Assembly (NCBI RefSeq): GCF_004319545.1
Contig: NZ_CP036313.1
Location: 3,660,501 to 3,724,500 of the forward strand
DNA length: 64,000 nt
Direction of reading: 5' to 3'
From: Desulfobacter hydrogenophilus
GTDB taxonomy: Bacteria; Desulfobacterota; Desulfobacteria; Desulfobacterales; Desulfobacteraceae
Below, piece by piece: positions 17,312-27,164 of this stretch. The translations under genes and the position numbers were made by a program. Numbering within the stretch: position 1 is the stretch's first letter; each line of letters begins with the position of its first letter. Below the pieces are notes generated by a model, which saw nothing but the letters and a program-made list of their open reading frames with translations, did no database searches and was not told the origin of the DNA.

Positions 17312-19755
17312 ATTCGGTCAAAAAAATAATTGCAGCACTCTGTTTAATGTCAGTTCTATGCCCACAAAGCCTGTGGGCCTCCGGCCCTTTTCCCGATACA
17401 GTTAAAAAAAAACAATCTATAAAAAAAATAAACCCCGCGGTTGTTTATGTTAACCAGGACAGCCGGGCTGATACCCCCGACGGATCATCCTGGGCACAGG
17501 CATTCCCATCTCTTTCAACCGCATTGCAAAGCAACTTGACAGGCAAAAAAGAGATTTGGGTGGCCCGGGGAACCTACTACCCTTCGGATACTTCAGAAAG
17601 AGAAGACAGTTTTTGTCTAATTTCCGGAATCAGCATATACGGCGGATTTATCGGAAACGAATTTTTGCGATCCCAACGGAACTGGATCAAAAATCTAACT
17701 GTATTATCCGGGGAAATCGGTGATCCGCAACGTTTGTCTGATAATTCATATCATGTGGTCATAGGTGCTGATGATGCCATCCTGGACGGGTTTTTCATCA
17801 AGGATGGATATGCCTTGCCGGACGACGTGCTGAAAAAAAAGGCCGGTATAGAAGATCCGGATACTGCCACCAGTGCAATATCCTACTGCGGTGGTGGGCT
17901 AATCAATCTTTATGCCGGGACGCGTGTCAGGAATTGCAGTTTCCAGGGCAATTATGCCGTCAGAGGCGGCGCCGTGTGCAATCTGGCAACCCGAGACGGG
18001 GATGACAAAGATATGTCAAAAGCAATGGACAACAAGGCTCCTGTTTTTGAAAACTGTATTTTTGAAGACAACCATGCCGTCACACAGGGTGGTGCAGTAT
18101 ATAATGCTTTTTTTACCCGTACCAGGTTTGTTACGTGCGTTTTTACCGATAATGCATCGGGGTCAAAAGGTGGGGCTGTGTATGCAGATGAAGGTAGCTC
18201 TGTTCATCTGATGAATGTTCTTTTCAGCCACAACGAGGCGGAGCGGGGTGCTGCATTATCGGCAGACGGCTCGTCCACCCTCAGGCTTATATATGCAACA
18301 TTTGCTTGCAACATGGCCTATGATACCGGTGCCGCCATTTATTTAGGTTCCTGCCTGAACGAACAGACGGACGGTTCACCCTTTATCGGCAATGAAGCCC
18401 ATCTCTACAAATCCCTTGTAATTTCCAATGTCAGTATATCGGCTGCCTCGTCCATCAGCAGTCAGCATGATTCAACCGTGACCTTTGACGAACAATCGGT
18501 TGTGGAAACCGTTGATGGTACGATGAATACAGCACAGTTCCTGGTTGAAAAAAGCTTTGCGTCAAAATCGGCTGAAGCCGGATTTCACCCGGGCCGAAAG
18601 GTTGATGTGGATTGCTGGACCGATATTTTTGATGGAGATGAAAACCGGATGTATTTAAATTATGCTTATGATACGTCCAGTACGACCGGCAACCCCGGGA
18701 TTATTTATGTGAATGATGATGCGACAGCAGGCGGGGACGGCACTTCCTGGGCTACGGCTTTCTGTGATTTGAACCTTGCCCTTGAACAGGCAGCTGCCGG
18801 TTCCCGGATATGGGTGGCAAAAGGGGTCTATACCCCCACGGACGGTCCGGAACGATTTGCCGCCTTTGTGATGAAAAAAGGAGTCGATCTCTACGGCGGT
18901 TTCAACGGCAATGAAACAACGCTTAAAGAACGGGACTGGGAATCCAACAAAACAGTCCTTTCCGGTGATATCGGCCGGGTGGGGGACAATTCGGATAATT
19001 CGTATCATGTTGTCTTTGGCGCTTCGGACAGTCTTCTGGACGGATTTGTTATCCAGGCAGGCAGGGCCGACGGAGAATTTTATCACAGACGGGGAGGGGG
19101 GCTTTTGTGTGATGGGAAAGCCGGCCCACGAATCGCAAACTGTATCTTTGAAAAAAATCAGGCAGAGGAAGGTGGTGCCATTGCCAGCACCGGATCTGCA
19201 GCACCTGTGCTGGGAAACTGTACTATTACCGAAAACACGGCGCGTCTGGGTGGCGGTATCCTTTTCAGAACCAAACCGGGTAATTCAGGGCTGGGTGCCA
19301 AGCTGACGGATGTAACATTCATTGGTAATACGTCCCAGGGCAAGGGGGGTGCCGTTTATATTGATTCCAACGCACAGCCCTGCTTCACCCGGTGCACGTT
19401 GTCCGGCAACCGGAGTTTAGGAAACGGCGGCAGTGTCTATGTGGACAACAGCACCACCGACCGGGTTTGCGCTACCCCCCATTTTAATGCCTGTTTTTTA
19501 ACAGACAATACCACAGGGCTGCGGGGCGGTGCCTTTGCCGTATTTGATGGCACGGTGTCCCTTAAGGACACAGTTGTAACCCATAACACTGCCATCTCCG
19601 GCGGTGGCGGAATCGCCCTTAATTACAAGGGCGCACTTTTCGATGAAAAAAATACCTCCGTGATACAGGATAACGTCAGTACATCCGGCAGGCCCGATAT
19701 TGATAATGCTACCTCAGATTTCATTTATGAACCAAATTTTTATTCCGGACGATGA
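17308..19755 (+). CDS. Secreted parallel beta-helix protein with internal duplication
   Basis: The 815-residue protein has a signal peptide (about 1-25, ending at LWASG). It then has two similar halves: each opens with a VVYVNQDS or IIYVNDDA segment, a GSSWA/GTSWA motif and an IWVA(R/K)G strand, then YGGF(I/N)GNE, TVLSG(E/D)IG and NSYHVV(I/F)GA before a run of right-handed beta-helix repeats with GG(A/G) turns and CxF/xN ladders. The pattern resembles polymorphic outer-membrane-protein repeats and pectate-lyase-like folds. No catalytic residues or C-terminal anchor are evident. It is likely an exported adhesin or surface-structural protein; function unknown. Confidence 0.75.
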   Translation: MNSVKKIIAALCLMSVLCPQSLWASGPFPDTVKKKQSIKKINPAVVYVNQDSRADTPDGSSWAQAFPSLSTALQSNLTGKKEIWVARGTYYPSDTSEREDSFCLISGISIYGGFIGNEFLRSQRNWIKNLTVLSGEIGDPQRLSDNSYHVVIGADDAILDGFFIKDGYALPDDVLKKKAGIEDPDTATSAISYCGGGLINLYAGTRVRNCSFQGNYAVRGGAVCNLATRDGDDKDMSKAMDNKAPVFENCIFEDNHAVTQGGAVYNAFFTRTRFVTCVFTDNASGSKGGAVYADEGSSVHLMNVLFSHNEAERGAALSADGSSTLRLIYATFACNMAYDTGAAIYLGSCLNEQTDGSPFIGNEAHLYKSLVISNVSISAASSISSQHDSTVTFDEQSVVETVDGTMNTAQFLVEKSFASKSAEAGFHPGRKVDVDCWTDIFDGDENRMYLNYAYDTSSTTGNPGIIYVNDDATAGGDGTSWATAFCDLNLALEQAAAGSRIWVAKGVYTPTDGPERFAAFVMKKGVDLYGGFNGNETTLKERDWESNKTVLSGDIGRVGDNSDNSYHVVFGASDSLLDGFVIQAGRADGEFYHRRGGGLLCDGKAGPRIANCIFEKNQAEEGGAIASTGSAAPVLGNCTITENTARLGGGILFRTKPGNSGLGAKLTDVTFIGNTSQGKGGAVYIDSNAQPCFTRCTLSGNRSLGNGGSVYVDNSTTDRVCATPHFNACFLTDNTTGLRGGAFAVFDGTVSLKDTVVTHNTAISGGGGIALNYKGALFDEKNTSVIQDNVSTSGRPDIDNATSDFIYEPNFYSGR

Positions 19756-19891
19756 CCATCACCGTTGACATCGATTCTTTGGCGACTTTCGGCATTCTGC
19801 CTGTGTCTGAGCCTATATGTAACTGTTAAAATTTTAGAAGTTACTTTTAAAGACCGATAAGAAATAGAAACACAAACAGGGAGAATGGACG

Positions 19892-20425
19892 ATGATAAAT
19901 GTGCCTGGCAGTACAAATAACTTTACCGGGATTGATTCCACATTATTTCAACCCCAACATAGAGTCGGGGGAAATAAATCGGTTTCAACATATTCAATGC
20001 AGACTGAAATCGTACAATTCAGCCTGCAGGTCAGAACAGAGACCCAACACAACATTGGGACCCAGAATGCTTTTACTAATTTTAGCCTGCTGGATCAGGA
20101 TCTTAAATCCTCTTTGATCTATAATGATACCCCTATTTCAGAACTGTCCCCCGAGCAGGCTGACGAGCTTGTCAGTGAAAATGGATATTTTGGCGTGGAT
20201 AAAACATCCCAACGCATCGCTGATTTTGTGATAAAAGGTGCCGGCGATGATATGGAGAAGTTGAAATCCGGAAGGGAAGGTGTCCTTAAAGGGTTTAAAG
20301 AAGCGGAAAAAGCCTGGGGAGGCAAATTGCCTGAAATATCATATGAAACCTTGGCAAAAAGTTTAGAAACCATTGACGAAAAAATCCAAGAGAATGGCGG
20401 TTCAGTTGTCGATTTGAGCATTTGA
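19892..20425 (+). CDS. Conserved hypothetical protein (DUF5610/'hydrogenase-4 component G'-like)
   Basis: This 177-residue soluble protein has a polar N-terminal half and a conserved C-terminal half (about 85-165) with LSPEQADELVSENGYFGVD, IADFVIKGAGDD, LKSGREGVLKGF and EKAWGGKLPEIS. I recall similar proteins in Deltaproteobacteria annotated as hydrogenase-4 component G or DUF5610, but no hydrogenase genes are nearby and that name is not informative. No signal peptide is present. The start follows a GGGAG ribosome site. Function unknown. Confidence 0.7.
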   Translation: MINVPGSTNNFTGIDSTLFQPQHRVGGNKSVSTYSMQTEIVQFSLQVRTETQHNIGTQNAFTNFSLLDQDLKSSLIYNDTPISELSPEQADELVSENGYFGVDKTSQRIADFVIKGAGDDMEKLKSGREGVLKGFKEAEKAWGGKLPEISYETLAKSLETIDEKIQENGGSVVDLSI

Positions 20426-20517
20426 GGATTACCAACGATAGATTCAGGAATCCGACTATAAGGTTTTTCAGCGATTTCAGACAATACGCAATCTAAGGAA
20501 ATGGATTTAAGCAGCGA

Positions 20518-20556
20518 CCGGCCATAAGTATTCAGGATTGATACGCTTATGGTCGG
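20518..20556 (+). terminator. Hairpin after the hypothetical gene
   Basis: An 11-bp stem (CCGGCCATAAG at 20518-20528 with CTTATGGTCGG at 20546-20556, one G-T pair) with a 17-nt loop lies between convergent genes. No long T-run follows, so it may be a bidirectional or factor-aided terminator. Confidence 0.5.
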
Positions 20557-20572
20557 TGATTTAGGGCCAAGC

Positions 20573-20599
20573 CCTTACCCTGACACGACCGGGTAAAGG
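20573..20599 (-). terminator. Hairpin at the 3' end of the agu operon
   Basis: CCTTACCC and GGGTAAAGG form an imperfect stem around a 10-nt loop, 15 bp past the aguB stop on the minus strand. It is a plausible terminator for the polyamine catabolic operon. Confidence 0.45.
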
Positions 20600-20613
20600 C
20601 CTGACCGATTCAA

Positions 20614-21492
20614 TCATTTCAAATTCGGTTCACCACCAAGCCCCCCAAGCGTTGCGTACATAGACGGACGCCGGTCCCGGAACAGGCCCCAGCCCGCCCG
20701 CATGTTTTCAATTTCTTTGAAATCAAAGGAAACCATTTTGATCTCTTCGGTTTTACGATCACATTGGGCAAATATTTCTCCGGTGTTACCGGTGATAAAT
20801 GAGGTGCCGTAAAAGGTTATTTCAACATCCTGGTCCCTTTCTGTGCCAATGCGGTTGGAAGCGCACACCGGCATCACATTGGCGGCTGAATGGCCCTGCA
20901 TGGTTCGCTGCCAGTGGGGCTGGGAATCATATCCGGGCATTTTGGGTTCCGACCCGATGGCTGTGGGGTACAGCAGAATATCCGCTCCCATCAGCGCCAT
21001 GCTGCGGGCACTTTCAGGAAACCACTGGTCCCAGCAGATGCCCACACCCACCTTGCCGAACCGGGTGTCCCATACCTTGAAACCGGTGTCGCCCGGGCTG
21101 AAATAATATTTTTCTTCATAGCCCGGCCCCTGGGGAATGTGGGTTTTGCGGTAGATCCCCATGACTGTGCCGTCGGCATCAATCATAGCCACACTGTTGA
21201 AATATGCCTGGTTGGCTCGTTCAAAAAAGCTGATGGGCAGCACCACGCCAAGTTCCTTGGCCAGGGCGCTGAATCGTTTGATCAGGTCACTTTCATCCGC
21301 TTTCTGGGCCAGGGAAAAATAGGAAAAATCTTGTACCTTGCAGAAATAGGGGCCTGAAAACAGCTCTTGCAGCAGGATGATATGTGCGCCTTTGGCAGCG
21401 GCATCCCGTACAACCCTTTCCGCTTTTTTTACATTGGTTTCATAGGTTTTGCTGCAGACCATCTGGGTGACCGCGACGTTTACGTTTTCCAT
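20614..21492 (-). CDS. aguB: N-carbamoylputrescine amidase
   Basis: The 292-residue nitrilase-superfamily enzyme hydrolyses N-carbamoylputrescine to putrescine, CO2 and ammonia. The catalytic triad is visible as Glu in LLQELFSGPYF, Lys in YRKTHIP and Cys in GVGICWDQWFPE. A GTG lies two codons upstream, but GGAG is correctly placed for the ATG at 21490-21492. It is 11 bp after aguA, and the pair forms the agmatine-to-putrescine route. Length matches AguB. Confidence 0.94.
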   Translation of the reverse strand: MENVNVAVTQMVCSKTYETNVKKAERVVRDAAAKGAHIILLQELFSGPYFCKVQDFSYFSLAQKADESDLIKRFSALAKELGVVLPISFFERANQAYFNSVAMIDADGTVMGIYRKTHIPQGPGYEEKYYFSPGDTGFKVWDTRFGKVGVGICWDQWFPESARSMALMGADILLYPTAIGSEPKMPGYDSQPHWQRTMQGHSAANVMPVCASNRIGTERDQDVEITFYGTSFITGNTGEIFAQCDRKTEEIKMVSFDFKEIENMRAGWGLFRDRRPSMYATLGGLGGEPNLK

Positions 21493-21503
21493 GTTCACTC
21501 CGG

Positions 21504-22610
21504 TTAAAACGGTGGAAGGGCAGTCCCTGCCGGTTGTTGTTGGGTAATACAGTGTATCCCGCCGCCGCCGGCAAACAGGGGCTTGTTGGGAATCTGGATA
21601 ACAGTCCGGTCCGGAAAAATGTCCTGTATCATCTGCTTTGCCTGGTCATCGGCCGGATCATTAAAGGCGGACATGATAACGGCACCATTGGGCATATAAA
21701 AATTAATATAGCTCAGATCCATTCGTTCACCCTTCCAGTCCTGCCGTTCGGGTTGTGGGATTTCCCGTATCTCTATGGCGTTGCCTGAAGCATCAACGGC
21801 GTCCGTAAGTCTTTTTTTTGCATCCTCGGTGACTGCAAAATTGGCATCGCCCGGATCGGTACAGGAATTTATGAGGATAAGTCCGGGACGGGCAAATGTT
21901 GCCAGAATATCAACGTGCCCGGTGGTTTCATCCCCTTCAAGGCCATTGGCCAGCCACAACACCTTTTCAATCCCAAGATAGGTCCGGAACAGGTTTTCAA
22001 AATCAGCTTTTGTGAACCCGGCATTGCGCTTGGGGTCCAGCAGGCATTGTTCGGTGGTGATCAAGGTCCCCTGGCCGTCCACATGGATGGAGCCGCCTTC
22101 CAGAATAAAAGGCGCCACATAGCGCCGCATGGCAAGCCGGCGCAGGATTTGCGTTGCCATGGTTTCATCGCAGGGCCCTGTTAACGGGTGGTGGCCCCAC
22201 CCGTTAAACACCCAGTCGATTCCGGCTACCTTGCCTTTATCATCCCGCACAAAGGTGGGTCCACTGTCCCTGGCCCAGGAGTCAAAGCAGGTGGCGTCAA
22301 CCAGGGTCACGGCACTGCCGCAAAGGTTTTGGGCTTCTTTTTTCTGCCCGGGGTTCACAAGCATGAATACTTTTTCGAAATCCGCTATGGCCCGGGCCAC
22401 CTGGGCATAGGTTTGCTTAGCCTCCGGCAGCACGCCCTTGAAACATTCTTCAGAGCAGGGCCAAACCATCCAGCAGGCATCATGCGTCTCCCATTCAGCC
22501 GGCATGGTCAGCCCGTCACTTTGCGGGGTGCGCACCGGGATGGAGAATAAACCGTTTGCAGGGGGACCTGCCAAAGGATGGTCCCCCTTAATCTGTATGA
22601 GTTGTGTCAT
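21504..22610 (-). CDS. aguA: Agmatine deiminase
   Basis: The 368-residue guanidino-modifying enzyme converts agmatine to N-carbamoylputrescine. Typical segments are MPAEWETHDACWMVWP near the N-terminus, the DSWARDSGPTFV motif, ILEGGSIHVDGQGTL, GLEGDETTGHVD and the C-terminal nucleophile in GGGGIHCITQQ. It lies 24 bp after the aldehyde dehydrogenase gene and before aguB. No arginine decarboxylase is in the window, so agmatine may be imported by the Pot system upstream. Confidence 0.95.
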   Translation of the reverse strand: MTQLIQIKGDHPLAGPPANGLFSIPVRTPQSDGLTMPAEWETHDACWMVWPCSEECFKGVLPEAKQTYAQVARAIADFEKVFMLVNPGQKKEAQNLCGSAVTLVDATCFDSWARDSGPTFVRDDKGKVAGIDWVFNGWGHHPLTGPCDETMATQILRRLAMRRYVAPFILEGGSIHVDGQGTLITTEQCLLDPKRNAGFTKADFENLFRTYLGIEKVLWLANGLEGDETTGHVDILATFARPGLILINSCTDPGDANFAVTEDAKKRLTDAVDASGNAIEIREIPQPERQDWKGERMDLSYINFYMPNGAVIMSAFNDPADDQAKQMIQDIFPDRTVIQIPNKPLFAGGGGIHCITQQQPAGTALPPF

Positions 22611-22634
22611 TTATCTTCTTGTATCCTGATGTGT

Positions 22635-24053
22635 TTAGACGGTTGTGTTTATCATTACATGCTTGGTAACCAAATAATCGCCAACAGCTTCAGCGGACAG
22701 ATCCTTGCCGAAACCGGACTGCTTGAACCCGCCATGGGGTGCTTCGGAAACCAGGGGCAGATGATCGTTCACCCAGACGCACCCAAATTCCAGGGCCTTT
22801 GACACGCGCATGGCGCGGGCCACATCATGGGTAAATACTGACGAGGCCAGGCCAAATACCGTATCATTTGCCATGGCCAGAGCTTCTGCTTCCTCTTTAA
22901 AGGTCTGGATGGTGACAACGGGTCCAAATACCTCTTTCTGCACGATCTCAAACGTCTGTGCAACATTATTAATTACGGTGGGGGCGTAAAAATAACCGGG
23001 ACCGTCAAGAATTTCGCCGCCGCAGAGGATTCCGGCTCCGGCAGCCTTGGCACGCTGTACAAAGCCGTCCACAGATTCCATATGGGATTTGGAAATCATG
23101 GAACCCATCATAGTTTCACTGTCAAAGGGATTGCCCACCTTTACAGCTTTCATGGCTGCCACAAGGGCATCTGTTACCTGGGCGACGCAGGATTCATGGC
23201 AGATCACGCGGGTGGCTGCGGTGCAGTCCTGGCCGGAGTTGCAGAATGCCCCCAGGGAAACTTTTTCTGCCACATGTTCAGGTTTGGCATCTTCAAACAC
23301 CACCACCGGGGCTTTGCCGCCCAGTTCCAGGTGAACCCGTTTGATGGACTCGGCGGAACTTTGCATAATGGCCGCACCCGTGCTGGTGGCACCGGTCACC
23401 GAAATCATGCGGATGTCTTTGTGATTTACAATGGCCGGGCCCACGTTGCCGGTGAGCACGTTGACAACCCCGTCCGGAATCCCTGCCTTTTGGCATAGTT
23501 CCCCCAGCATCAGCGAGGTGCGCGGGGTCAGGGATGCAGGTTTCAACACGGTGGTGCATCCGGCAGCCAGGGCCGGGCCGATTTTCCAGATTGCCATGAG
23601 CAGCGGATAGTTCCAGGGGGCGATCTGGCCCACCACCCCCACAGGTTCCCGGCGGTAGATGGTGGTGTACCCTTCTGTATATTCTCCGGCATGATGGCCG
23701 CTGGTGTCCCGGGCACTGCCGGCAAAAAAGCGCATGTTATCTATGCAAAAGGGCAGATCCGCGCCAAGACTTAAAAATTCATAGGGTTTGCCGGAATCTT
23801 CGCTTTCGATTCTGGCAAGTTTTTCAATGTTTGCTTCCATCAGATCCGCAAGTTTCCACATGCACTTGCTGCGATCCCTTGGGGGCATGGTGCTCCATTT
23901 CGGGAAGGCGGCCTTGGCTGCGGCAACGGCTTTGTCCACGTCGGCAGCACCTGCCTTGGCTATTTGAGCAATGATTTCTCCTGTTGCCGGATTCTCTATG
24001 TCCAGAGTACCATCGGCGCCGTCACACCATTTTCCATTAATCCACAGTTTCAT
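22635..24053 (-). CDS. Aldehyde dehydrogenase (gamma-aminobutyraldehyde/betaine aldehyde type)
   Basis: This 472-residue NAD(P)-dependent enzyme has the catalytic Glu in HLELGGKAPV and the catalytic Cys in CNSGQDCTAATR, with the cofactor segment VGQIAPWNYPLLM. The closest relatives by eye are PatD/Prr-type 4-aminobutyraldehyde and betaine aldehyde dehydrogenases. Its place directly after a putrescine-type aminotransferase favours oxidation of 4-aminobutanal to GABA. The ATG at 24051-24053 has a GGAG site; a longer frame start would overlap the previous gene. Confidence 0.9.
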   Translation of the reverse strand: MKLWINGKWCDGADGTLDIENPATGEIIAQIAKAGAADVDKAVAAAKAAFPKWSTMPPRDRSKCMWKLADLMEANIEKLARIESEDSGKPYEFLSLGADLPFCIDNMRFFAGSARDTSGHHAGEYTEGYTTIYRREPVGVVGQIAPWNYPLLMAIWKIGPALAAGCTTVLKPASLTPRTSLMLGELCQKAGIPDGVVNVLTGNVGPAIVNHKDIRMISVTGATSTGAAIMQSSAESIKRVHLELGGKAPVVVFEDAKPEHVAEKVSLGAFCNSGQDCTAATRVICHESCVAQVTDALVAAMKAVKVGNPFDSETMMGSMISKSHMESVDGFVQRAKAAGAGILCGGEILDGPGYFYAPTVINNVAQTFEIVQKEVFGPVVTIQTFKEEAEALAMANDTVFGLASSVFTHDVARAMRVSKALEFGCVWVNDHLPLVSEAPHGGFKQSGFGKDLSAEAVGDYLVTKHVMINTTV

Positions 24054-24054
24054 A

Positions 24055-25410
24055 TTATTCTCCTTTAATTTCCTTAAAGACCTCTTCCATGACACCCAGG
24101 GCTTTGTCCAGGGTTTCCATGGGGATGTTCAATGCCGGTTCAAACCGGATGCATTTGGCATTGGTCAGGGTGCCTGAGGTGATCACACCCCGGGCAAACA
24201 ACCCTGCTGACAACTGGTATCCGATTTCATCGGAGACAAATTCCATGCCGATGAGCAGTCCTTTGCCTGTGACTTTTTCCAGAATGCCTGGGTATTTTTC
24301 TTTGAGTTTCCCTAAGCGGCCTTTTACATATTCACCTTTTTTGGCGGCCTGGTCGGGCAGGTCCTCTGTCTGGAGTACGGTGATGGCGGCAAGTGCGGCT
24401 GCACAGGCAATGGGGTTGCCACCGGTGGTGGTGGTATGCATAAAGGGGTTAGGTTCCATAACCTCCCAGATTTTGGGGGTGGAGAAAAATCCTGACATGG
24501 GTACCACGCCGCCGCCAAGGGCCTTGCCAAAGCACATGATGTCAGGGGTGACATCCCAGTGGTCCACACCAAAGATTTTGCCGGTGCGGCCAAATCCTGT
24601 CTGCACCTCATCGGCAATGAGCAGCACACCGTATTTGTCGCATAACTCCCGCAGGCGGGGCCAGAAATCATCGGGTGGCACAATGGCGCCTGCCTCACCC
24701 TGGATGGGTTCGGCCACAATACCTGCAATTTCGTTGCCCACGGCAGCACTGGACTTAAGTATCCGTTCCACCGCGCCGGCATCGCCGAATGGGGCATGCT
24801 GCACACCTTCCAGCAAAGGCAGCAGGGGTTGACGATAGACGTCTTTGCCCATTAGGGACAGGGAACCCAGGGTTTTTCCATGAAATCCCTTGAGCATGGC
24901 AATAAACCCTTTTTTCCCGGTGTAGAATTTGGCAAGTTTCATGGCACCTTCCACAGCTTCGGTACCGGAATTGGCAAAAAAACCATATTGGATATCCCCG
25001 GGCGTGATCATGCCGATAACCTGGGCAAGTTTTGCCCGTAGCGGATCAAGCATCTCCTGGCTGTATTGAGGGCTTCTGTCCAACTGGGCTTTGACGGCAG
25101 CCACAATTTTGGGGTGCCGGATGCCGTAGGAGTATAGGCCGAATCCACCGAGCAGATCAATGTATTCACGCCCAAGGATGTCCTTTAAAATGGAGCCCTG
25201 GCCGGTCCACTCGGTGACGGCAAAGCTGTTTTTCTCTGTGACGGATTTGCGGTATTCGAGAAACCCCTTGTTGACGTGGTTGCGGAAATTTTCCACCGTC
25301 TCTTTGGCTACCATCTCCCGCTCTTCCCGGGTGATATCGGCATCGTTTTTTTCAATCAGGTCAACATACTTATTGGCTTCCTTAAACGCTTGTGTAATAT
25401 CCCTGCTCAT
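24055..25410 (-). CDS. Putrescine aminotransferase-like class III aminotransferase
   Basis: The 451-residue fold-type I enzyme resembles YgjG/PatA. It shows FFANSGTEAVEGAMKLA for PLP phosphate binding, KGFHGKTLGSLS, ADEVQTGFGRTGK and the PLP-lysine in MCFGKALGGG. It should transfer an amino group from putrescine to 2-oxoglutarate, giving 4-aminobutanal for the aldehyde dehydrogenase encoded one base downstream. The ATG at 25408-25410 begins the conserved protein. A TetR-type operator lies 77 bp upstream, so this gene starts the catabolic unit. Confidence 0.9.
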   Translation of the reverse strand: MSRDITQAFKEANKYVDLIEKNDADITREEREMVAKETVENFRNHVNKGFLEYRKSVTEKNSFAVTEWTGQGSILKDILGREYIDLLGGFGLYSYGIRHPKIVAAVKAQLDRSPQYSQEMLDPLRAKLAQVIGMITPGDIQYGFFANSGTEAVEGAMKLAKFYTGKKGFIAMLKGFHGKTLGSLSLMGKDVYRQPLLPLLEGVQHAPFGDAGAVERILKSSAAVGNEIAGIVAEPIQGEAGAIVPPDDFWPRLRELCDKYGVLLIADEVQTGFGRTGKIFGVDHWDVTPDIMCFGKALGGGVVPMSGFFSTPKIWEVMEPNPFMHTTTTGGNPIACAAALAAITVLQTEDLPDQAAKKGEYVKGRLGKLKEKYPGILEKVTGKGLLIGMEFVSDEIGYQLSAGLFARGVITSGTLTNAKCIRFEPALNIPMETLDKALGVMEEVFKEIKGE

Positions 25411-25486
25411 TTTATCTTTGTTCCTTTTCTTTTTACGTAGGTAAAAAGTGTTTTCATAAAGTTTTCTTAAAATATGCCATCTATAT

Positions 25487-25506
25487 TTTACTGAATGGTC
25501 AGTAAA
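25487..25506. promoter_or_regulatory. TetR-type operator upstream of the aminotransferase gene
   Basis: This is a perfect palindrome, TTTACTGA-N4-TCAGTAAA. The same arms occur at 31150-31169 before potA and nearly so at 31936-31955 before tetR. It is most likely the binding site of the TetR-family protein encoded at 31217-31825. Confidence 0.8.
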
Positions 25507-25589
25507 TAAATAAAAAGAATTATTCCCAGGACACCGTGGCATAACACCCGGATTATGTCATTGATATCCGGTCCTTTTCTTCTGGTTGA

Positions 25590-27128
25590 TTACAGATTGG
25601 CAGTATTGTAAAATTTACCCTTGGCAAAAACCTGTTTAATGTTGATTTTGCAGATATCTTGCGGTGCAACCTGGTAGGGGTTGCGGTCAAGGACGATGAA
25701 TTCGGCCTTCATGCCGGGTTTCAGCCGTCCGCGGTCATGCTCTTCAAAAACGCTGTAGGCTGCGGCCGTTGTAAACATTTTAAGTGCTTCGGTCAAGGTG
25801 ACCCGTTCCGGAGCAAAGGGATGGCACACCGCAGCCTGGATTCCTGCCAGGGGGTTATAGGGCGTTACCGGTGAATCGGATCCGCCGCAGATGACCACCC
25901 CTGCATCCAGGATGGTGCGGTATGGGTGCAGCCGCTTATGCCTGCTTGGCCCCAGCATCTGTTCAAAAAAGTTTTGGTCCTGCATGAGATATGGGAAAAA
26001 TGCCGGCTGCATGGCGGCAATGATACCGGCTTTGGCCATGCGCTCAATCTGGGTGTAGGTGGGTACCTCCAGATGCTCAATGCGGTGGCGGTGGTCGGTT
26101 CGCGGAAACTTTGCAAGCGCCTTTTCCATGGCGTGCAGCACCTGTTCAATGGCGGCTTCGGCCTCGCAGTGTACGGCAATCTGCAGCCCGTTTGCATGGG
26201 CCTCCAGGATAAACTCATCCATCTGTGCCTGGGTAAAGGTCAGTGTGCCGTAATTGTCCGGCTGGTTGCTGTACGGCTCAAAAAGGGCCGCTGTATAGCA
26301 GTCAATGGCACCATCGGCAAAAATACAGCCGCCGATGCGCGGCAATCCTAAATCCAGACTCGACTGGACATCCCGGTTTTGATTCCAGTGTACGGTGTGA
26401 AGCGGCAGATTTTGATGGTGCTTGTGAAAAAAAGCGGAACATTCAGGATCTCCATCCTTTCCCTCAAGGCAGTGCAGGCTCGTGATGCCGTTTTTTAATG
26501 CCATACGGGCCGCCATGTCATAACCGTTCACAACCGATGCTTTGGGTATCATCCGGTCAATTTGGGGCATTACGATGGTCAGTGATGCCGGATCCCGAAC
26601 CACGCCAGTCATCCGGCCATTCTCCGTATCCACGCCTTCCATTTGTCCTGTCACGCCAAGGGCTTTAATAGCCATGGTGTTCAGGGTCAAAAAGTGAAGG
26701 GAGGTGTGGATAACAGCCACCGGCGCATCCGGGCAGACCACGTCCAGCTCGGCTGCCCTGGGCATCCGTTTTTCCTGAAGCAGCTGGTCGTTTACCCGGT
26801 AGGCCAGAACCCATTCTCCTTTACCTACTTTGTCCCATTGGGCCCGGATGTTGTCAAACAGATCTGCAAAATTTGTACAATCGGTCAGATCCGCACTGCC
26901 AAGGACCTTGCCGGTCCATTCAAGGTGTTGGTGGGTATCAATAAAGCCGGGCAGAACCGTTTTTCCGCCCAGATCCATGACCCGCACAGACCCTTCAGCG
27001 TAGCCGGCCCCAAGTTCATCACTGCTGCCCATGGTCTCAATGGTGTCACCATCCACCACCATAGCGCTGAAATAGGGTTTCTCTTCATCTAGGCTGATAC
27101 CCTGTATATTGGTAAAAAGTGTTTTCAT
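25590..27128 (-). CDS. YtcJ-like metal-dependent amidohydrolase
   Basis: The 512-residue protein belongs to the amidohydrolase superfamily, YtcJ/formamide-deformylase branch. It shows LPGFIDTHQHLEW (metal-binding His pair), ADGAIDCYTAAL, IAVHCEAEAAIEQ, HRIEHLEVPT and the metal Asp in VICGGSDSPVTPYNPLAGI, with a C-terminal beta-sandwich ending AEFIVLDRNPY. The substrate is unknown; its position between potD and the aminotransferase suggests an acylated polyamine or related amide. A weak CCGGAT/ATCCGG hairpin at 25548-25571 follows the stop. Confidence 0.82.
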   Translation of the reverse strand: MKTLFTNIQGISLDEEKPYFSAMVVDGDTIETMGSSDELGAGYAEGSVRVMDLGGKTVLPGFIDTHQHLEWTGKVLGSADLTDCTNFADLFDNIRAQWDKVGKGEWVLAYRVNDQLLQEKRMPRAAELDVVCPDAPVAVIHTSLHFLTLNTMAIKALGVTGQMEGVDTENGRMTGVVRDPASLTIVMPQIDRMIPKASVVNGYDMAARMALKNGITSLHCLEGKDGDPECSAFFHKHHQNLPLHTVHWNQNRDVQSSLDLGLPRIGGCIFADGAIDCYTAALFEPYSNQPDNYGTLTFTQAQMDEFILEAHANGLQIAVHCEAEAAIEQVLHAMEKALAKFPRTDHRHRIEHLEVPTYTQIERMAKAGIIAAMQPAFFPYLMQDQNFFEQMLGPSRHKRLHPYRTILDAGVVICGGSDSPVTPYNPLAGIQAAVCHPFAPERVTLTEALKMFTTAAAYSVFEEHDRGRLKPGMKAEFIVLDRNPYQVAPQDICKINIKQVFAKGKFYNTANL

Positions 27129-27164
27129 ATAAATTTAAAAACTAGAGATTTTATATAAGTTGGG

